From CAYRYU01 sp964428355 (lineage in GTDB: Bacteria > Muiribacteriota > Ozemobacteria > Ozemobacterales > Ozemobacteraceae), in contig CAYRYU010000071.1 in NCBI GenBank assembly GCA_964428355.1, forward strand, positions 1 to 36,862: a stretch of 36,862 bases of DNA, given 5' to 3'. The notes beneath the pieces are model-generated. The model saw only the letters and a list, made by a program, of their open reading frames with translations. It did not search any database and was not told the origin of the DNA. Position numbers and translations under genes: made by a program. This document shows positions 32,326-36,862 of this stretch, in pieces (position 1 is the first letter of the stretch; the number at the start of each line of letters is the position of its first letter).

Positions 32326-34182
32326 ATGACTTTGGATGGAAATCGCCTCAAAGGGTGGAATTTAACCGGGTCCGAATTTCGGGGTTATCTTGTTTTCGTA
32401 CTGGTCTTTTTCTTCTCGATTTCCAACCCCGGTTGGGGGGCGAATCCAGGAAAATCGGACGGTACATTCCTCCTTTTCAAGAGATATGAGGATCTCCTGA
32501 GGAAAATCTCCCCTGACCAGGCGTGGAAGGAGGTTGCCGGGACACGGCAGACCGCTGACCGGCTTCCCCCCAAGGTCGGGGTTTCGGAGAAATTCTACGT
32601 TGATTGCCGTCGGGCGGGAGCTTCCGCCCAGATCGCGGCAACCCTGGTCTGGCAGGGACGGAATGTGAACGTCTATTTCCAGGACGGCGCGGGAAATTTC
32701 CCTGATGGGTTCTTCGAGGGATTGGGAAAGGATTTTGACCAGAAGCATCTCCCGCGATTGGCAGAGTTTTTCGGTCCCGGGCCCAACCCGGGAATCGACG
32801 GGGATCCCCGGGTCGCGATTCTGTTCATTCGCTCCAGGTTCATCAATGAGAATTTCAACGGATTTGCCGGCTTCTTCAATCCCATCGACGTCTACCCCCG
32901 GGAGGTTGTCGAAAAGAAGTATCCCGGATGCAAGACCAACGAAAGGGACGTAATCTACGTAAACCTCGACGCCATGGGAGGATTCAACCCCTCGGTGATC
33001 CAGGGTGTCGTGGTCCACGAGTACCAGCATCTGGTCAACTTCTTTCGATCACCATCGCAGGAACTCTGGCTTAACGAAGGCTTCAGCCAGGTGGCGGAGT
33101 CGCTCCTGGGTTTTCCAATAGAAGGGATGAAGCTTGTAGCCGCCCAGGAAAATCCCGGTCTCCCGCTGAACGACTGGTCGGTCTGGGGTACCATTCGAGA
33201 TCCCCTCATTCCCTACGCCCTTTACGGCCATTCCTTCCTATGGGTGAGTTTCATTGCGGACCGGTTCAAAGCTGGGCAAGAGCCTTTCTTTTCCGAGCTC
33301 TCCAAAGGTGACAGAACCGGAATCGCCGGGCTCGAAGCATTTTTCAAGACCCGAAAGACCGGCATGGAGGTCGAATTCCCTGCTTACGCAGCCGCCCTGT
33401 ATCTATCGGGGGATTCCGAAAAACCTCCCTTCATCCCGGAGAAGACCCGCCTCAGGTTGAATCCTTCCAAGGTTCCGATGAACGGACAGGGGGTTGTCCC
33501 CCTTTTCCGGATGATGCGTCCCTGGTCCCACCATGCCTTCATCCTGGGATTGGAATCCGGAAAACCAGGATTCATAAGCATCGGAGCCGAGCCGGGTTTG
33601 GGCGGAAACTCCCCCGGAGCTGGATTGACCCTGGATTCCCGGCTTTTTTTCCGGGCGAAGGGGGCGGGCCCCTGGCAGGCGGGAGGGTCCGGCCAGATCG
33701 AAGCGGGAAGCCCGGTACGAAGCCTTGAAATCCCAACGGGGGCATCGGAGTTGCTCCTCGTCCTTTCCGCATTGACTGACCCAAAGGTGCCTGAAACGAA
33801 AGTCAAGGATCTTCCGGGAATCGCCGTCGGTATTGTTGCCTGCCAGCGGGCCGGAACGGAAACCAGCTCGGGTTTCACCGCGGGGAGAATCGGAAAGCTC
33901 GTTTCGCTCCTCGACCCATTCTCCGGCTCCTCCCAGCACCGGGAGGAACTCACCCCGAAAGTGGTTTCGGCACTTGAAGCCCTGGGGAAGGAAGATTCCG
34001 GAAATGGGACCTTCGCGGTCTTCGAATCCTATGCCTGGCTTGGGGCGGCGTGGAATGAGGAAAAAACCCTCTTTCAGCCATTCACGCGGAAGCTGTTGGA
34101 GATCCTCCGGTGGGAAGCGGGCCATGATCATCCCGCAGCAGGGAATTACGTTCCACGGCTCGAATCCCTTCTGCCTCGATGA
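32326..34182 (+). CDS. Secreted gluzincin-type metalloprotease
   Basis: The protein has 618 residues. A long N-terminal signal peptide has its hydrophobic core at residues 21-34 and ends near GWGAN. The catalytic centre is VVVHEYQHLVNFF (His231, Glu232, His235) followed by LWLNEGFSQ, with Glu251 as third zinc ligand; this NEG(F)xxx placement 16 residues after the second His is that of gluzincins such as the M30 (hyicolysin) and M1 groups. Residues 45-200 precede it as a prodomain-like region. Residues 400-560 are strand-rich and may be a binding module, and the last 60 are helical. It probably digests proteins outside the cell. The closest family assignment (M30-like) is tentative. Confidence 0.88.
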   Translation: MTLDGNRLKGWNLTGSEFRGYLVFVLVFFFSISNPGWGANPGKSDGTFLLFKRYEDLLRKISPDQAWKEVAGTRQTADRLPPKVGVSEKFYVDCRRAGASAQIAATLVWQGRNVNVYFQDGAGNFPDGFFEGLGKDFDQKHLPRLAEFFGPGPNPGIDGDPRVAILFIRSRFINENFNGFAGFFNPIDVYPREVVEKKYPGCKTNERDVIYVNLDAMGGFNPSVIQGVVVHEYQHLVNFFRSPSQELWLNEGFSQVAESLLGFPIEGMKLVAAQENPGLPLNDWSVWGTIRDPLIPYALYGHSFLWVSFIADRFKAGQEPFFSELSKGDRTGIAGLEAFFKTRKTGMEVEFPAYAAALYLSGDSEKPPFIPEKTRLRLNPSKVPMNGQGVVPLFRMMRPWSHHAFILGLESGKPGFISIGAEPGLGGNSPGAGLTLDSRLFFRAKGAGPWQAGGSGQIEAGSPVRSLEIPTGASELLLVLSALTDPKVPETKVKDLPGIAVGIVACQRAGTETSSGFTAGRIGKLVSLLDPFSGSSQHREELTPKVVSALEALGKEDSGNGTFAVFESYAWLGAAWNEEKTLFQPFTRKLLEILRWEAGHDHPAAGNYVPRLESLLPR

Positions 34183-34390
34183 GCTTGCCTTTGCGCCGGA
34201 TGGAATCCTTCCGAACACCCGGATCCGCCAGAATATGGTGAAAAAAGGCGTCCTGTTGTCCCCCGACCCCCAGCTTGAACGGGTTTTTCCCTTTACCGGG
34301 AATCCCGGGAACTCTTCGGGTAGCCCGGTTTGCCAGAAGGGGTTGGGAGGTGCCAGAAGCCGGAAAACTCTTCCATTGGAGGTTGCACCG

Positions 34391-36205
34391 ATGAGTTACG
34401 GAATGAACTGGGATTTGAAGGCGTTCTTTCCCTCTTTCGGGTCGCGCGAGATGAAGGAATTCGCCGAAGCGATGAGGAAAGACCTGGACCGACTGCTTGC
34501 CCGAGCCCGCGCGCTCAAGGGGTTGGATTCGTCGACCCAGGAAGATTGGGAAACCGTGATGATCGACAGCGAGAAGCTCCTGATACGGTTCAGCCATTAC
34601 GGAGCCTACATCGGATGCCTTGGCGCGGCGGACGCCCGCAACGAAGATTTTCAGCGGGAAGGGGGGGCCATGGCCGAGCTGGAAGCCGAGTTCGACAAGC
34701 TCCTCGTCGAGGTGAAGAGGGCTTTCAAGACCGCAAAGGCGGCTCTGGTAAAGGAGTTTTTGGCGCGGCCGGGTTTGTCCCCGATCAGTTTCTTCCTGGG
34801 CCGCCTTCACGAGACGACCCGCCACATGATGAAACCGGAAATGGAAATTCTGGCCGCCGACCTCGGAATCGATGGCTTTTCCGCCTGGTGGCGGCTGTAC
34901 AGTCAGATTTCGGGGAAAATGGAGTTCGAGCTCGAGCTTCCAGACGGTCGCAAGGAAATGAGGCCGATGTCGCAACGGGTTTCCCTGATGGAGGACCCCG
35001 ATCCCAAGGTGAGAAAAGCCGCTTTCGTCGGAGGGAACCTTGCCTGGGAGAGGATGGAAGATGTGGCTGCCCACGCCCTGAATCACATTGCCGGAACCCG
35101 TATCGTTTCGAACCGATATCGGAAGGTCGACGACATTCTTTACTGGGCGCTTCAGCAGGCAAATATCTCGAAGAAGACGCTCGAGGCACTCTTCAAGGCA
35201 GTCCACGCTGAAAACGCATTCATCAGGAGAATCGGGAAAGCAAAGGCCGCGGCATTGGGAGTCCGGGATCTCCCCTGGTACGACATGGAAGCTCCTCTTC
35301 CGATTTCCGATTCGGTCAAATTCACCTGGGAGGAAGGGGTGCAGCTCGTTGAAACCAGCTTCCGGAGAGTTTTCCCGGAGTTGGCGGATTTCTTCGTCGA
35401 GGCGATGCGGAAAAAGTGGGTCGAAGCGGAGGCCCGTGCCGGGAAGCGTCCAGGGGCTTTTTGCACGGGTTCCATGCAGATCGAGGAGTCGCGCGTTTTC
35501 ATGACCTTCAACGGAAACCTTGGCGACATCCAGACTCTTGCCCACGAGATCGGCCATGGCTATCACAGCCACGTCATGAAGGGAATGCGCGCTTTCGCGC
35601 GAAGCTATCCTGCAACCCTGGCCGAATCCGCCTCGACCTTCGCCGAGATGATTCTGACCGACGGAATCCTCTCCGATCCGAACGTTCCCGATAGTCGTAA
35701 AGCCGTTGTCCTGAACCTCAGCCTGTCGAATGGAATGGCTTTCCTGATGAACATTCCTGTGAGGTTCGAGTTCGAGAGGAAATTCTACGAAGAGAGAGTC
35801 AAGGGCGAGGTCCCCGTCTCCCGTTTGAAGACCCTCATGACCGAGACCCAGCGGGAGATATTCGGCGACGTGCTTTCTCCGGGAGGGGAAGACCCCTATT
35901 TCTGGGCCTCGAAGCTGCACTTCTACCTCACCGACATCAGCTTCTACAATTTCCCCTACACCTTTGGCTACCTCTTGAGCCGCGGACTGTTCCGATTGTT
36001 CAAGGAGCAGGGGAATGCCTTCCTGCCCAGGTATCGCGAGTTTTTGAAGCTTTCGGGGAATGCCACCGCGGAAGAAGTGGCCCGGACCACCCTCGGGTGT
36101 GACCTCGAAAAACCCGCATTCTGGCGGGAGGCCATTCGGAGCCTCGAAGGAGACCTGATCCTGTTCGATCGCCTGCTTCCATTGGTGATCCCCAAGAAGG
36201 CCTGA
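34391..36205 (+). CDS. pepF: Oligoendopeptidase F (peptidase family M3)
   Basis: The protein has 604 residues, the usual length of PepF. The ATG at 34391 was chosen because GGAGG lies eight bases upstream and homology begins there (MSYGMNWDLKAFFPSF); the frame is open for another 186 codons upstream but overlaps the metalloprotease gene. The active site is HEIGHGYHS (His385, Glu386, His389), with the third zinc ligand Glu412 in ATLAESAST. The all-helical N-terminal half (residues 15-330) encloses the active-site channel as in other M3 enzymes. The C-terminal PYTFGYLLSRGLF is a PepF signature. It degrades short peptides in the cytoplasm, complementing the secreted protease encoded just upstream. 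The 208-bp gap between them holds no gene. Confidence 0.95.
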   Translation: MSYGMNWDLKAFFPSFGSREMKEFAEAMRKDLDRLLARARALKGLDSSTQEDWETVMIDSEKLLIRFSHYGAYIGCLGAADARNEDFQREGGAMAELEAEFDKLLVEVKRAFKTAKAALVKEFLARPGLSPISFFLGRLHETTRHMMKPEMEILAADLGIDGFSAWWRLYSQISGKMEFELELPDGRKEMRPMSQRVSLMEDPDPKVRKAAFVGGNLAWERMEDVAAHALNHIAGTRIVSNRYRKVDDILYWALQQANISKKTLEALFKAVHAENAFIRRIGKAKAAALGVRDLPWYDMEAPLPISDSVKFTWEEGVQLVETSFRRVFPELADFFVEAMRKKWVEAEARAGKRPGAFCTGSMQIEESRVFMTFNGNLGDIQTLAHEIGHGYHSHVMKGMRAFARSYPATLAESASTFAEMILTDGILSDPNVPDSRKAVVLNLSLSNGMAFLMNIPVRFEFERKFYEERVKGEVPVSRLKTLMTETQREIFGDVLSPGGEDPYFWASKLHFYLTDISFYNFPYTFGYLLSRGLFRLFKEQGNAFLPRYREFLKLSGNATAEEVARTTLGCDLEKPAFWREAIRSLEGDLILFDRLLPLVIPKKA

Positions 36206-36262
36206 TTCTCCGGGACTCGTTTTCCCCGGATTTTCCCCCGCGACGGTTGGGAGGAGTTTTCG

Positions 36263-36862
36263 ATGGACCAGATTCTGGGTTTCATTCTATTCGGGGTCGT
36301 GATCCTGTGCATCGTTGGATTCCTCTCCATCATGGGGACCATCGCGAAATTCCTTGGCGGTTTCACGGAACCCAAGGAAGAGGTTCCGGCCCGAAGGCGG
36401 GAGGAAACCGAAAACCGTCTCCTGAGGCGCAATATCGGCGATCTCGAACGAAAACTCGATGGACTGAACGACCGTTTCTTTGCGCTCACCGAGCGGTTGA
36501 GAGTGATCGAGAAGAAAATAGGACTGGACCGTCCGGTTCCTGCCCGGGACATGCCGCCCTTTTCGGACAAGCAAGGGGAACGTCCTGCCCTGCCCCCGGA
36601 ACCAGCTCCGGAATCACTCCATGACAATAGGCCCGCGGATTTCATTCCTCCCGAACCGTCTCTTGGAGCCCTTCCCGGGCCGCAGCCCGAGCCCGTTTTC
36701 CGGTTCGCCGCTCCTTCTCTTCCATCCCAATCGGTTCCCCTGACCATCAAGACTTCCTCTCAGCCCGCCGGCAAACCAGAACCGATCGCGATTCCGCCCG
36801 GCGGAGGGGCCGAACTGGACGAGGCGTTGAAAGTCCTTGGATTGTCTGGGGAAGCCCCCCCT
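36263..36862 (+). CDS. Membrane-anchored coiled-coil, proline-rich protein, 3' end missing
   Basis: The first 200 codons are in the window, open to the edge. The ATG at 36263 has GGAGGAG upstream. A membrane helix (ILGFILFGVVILCIVGFLSIMG) is followed by a basic patch, a coiled coil of about 40 residues (NIGDLERKLDGLNDRFFALTERLRVIEKK), and a long Pro/Glu/Ser-rich stretch. This order (helix, coiled coil, proline-rich linker) is that of the N-terminus of DUF2339-type multi-spanning membrane proteins, but the diagnostic part would lie beyond the edge. The identity is therefore open. Confidence 0.7.
   Translation, partial: MDQILGFILFGVVILCIVGFLSIMGTIAKFLGGFTEPKEEVPARRREETENRLLRRNIGDLERKLDGLNDRFFALTERLRVIEKKIGLDRPVPARDMPPFSDKQGERPALPPEPAPESLHDNRPADFIPPEPSLGALPGPQPEPVFRFAAPSLPSQSVPLTIKTSSQPAGKPEPIAIPPGGGAELDEALKVLGLSGEAPP

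Noticed and set aside
33833..34390. Long N-terminal extension of the pepF frame
   Set aside because: It overlaps the end of the metalloprotease gene; the ATG at 34391 has a good Shine-Dalgarno and matches the family start.

Overview
The window looks like ordinary chromosome from a Gram-negative (diderm) bacterium of fairly high GC. Evidence for two membranes is a TetR-controlled TolC/HlyD/RND efflux operon and many Sec-type signal peptides. The lineage cannot be fixed without a search. The wealth of orphan secreted proteins, a full cobalamin-dependent MetH and a fused permease-ATPase suggest an uncultured, deep-branching phylum rather than a model proteobacterium (inference). No insertion sequence, integrase, CRISPR array or rRNA was seen.

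Layout. Bases 1-2200 hold a divergent promoter region, a secreted proline-rich protein with a secretin-type STN-like end, a TPR protein and a GNAT acetyltransferase. Bases 2194-4693 carry a HAD hydrolase convergent with a secreted pair: an NlpC/P60-like peptidase and a propeller-like protein. Bases 4843-18012 are one long leftward run: tetR, tolC, hlyD, RND pump, a bifunctional homocysteine methyltransferase/methylene-THF reductase, metH, and a fused tungstate/molybdate-type ABC transporter. The first four are tightly coupled (4-nt gap or 4-nt overlaps) behind a promoter with a TetR-type palindrome. The two methionine genes overlap by 4 nt and have their own promoter candidate with a palindrome in its spacer.

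Bases 18164-25135 hold an S1/P1-type nuclease and six secreted or membrane-anchored proteins of unknown function on alternating strands, with a triple 14-bp repeat and hairpins between some of them. Bases 25218-28230 look like a decayed accessory patch beside a tRNA-Ala(CGC): a small acidic protein, a frameshifted small gene, an AAA/DUF4143 ATPase, and a broken gene related to the DNA-phosphorothioation-associated methyltransferase family but with its two halves in swapped order. The tRNA has a near-consensus promoter and a clear intrinsic terminator.

Bases 28388-36862 run rightward: a VWA protein with a coiled-coil tail, an M50 membrane protease, an MFS transporter, a secreted HExxH metalloprotease, an M3 oligoendopeptidase F and the start of a membrane-anchored coiled-coil protein that leaves the window.

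The observations most worth checking are the RND pump with Asn-Asn where the proton-relay Asp pair should be, the permuted phosphorothioation-type relic, the ABC fusion behind metH, and the apparently leaderless tetR. I did not find a clear, wholly new multi-gene system.
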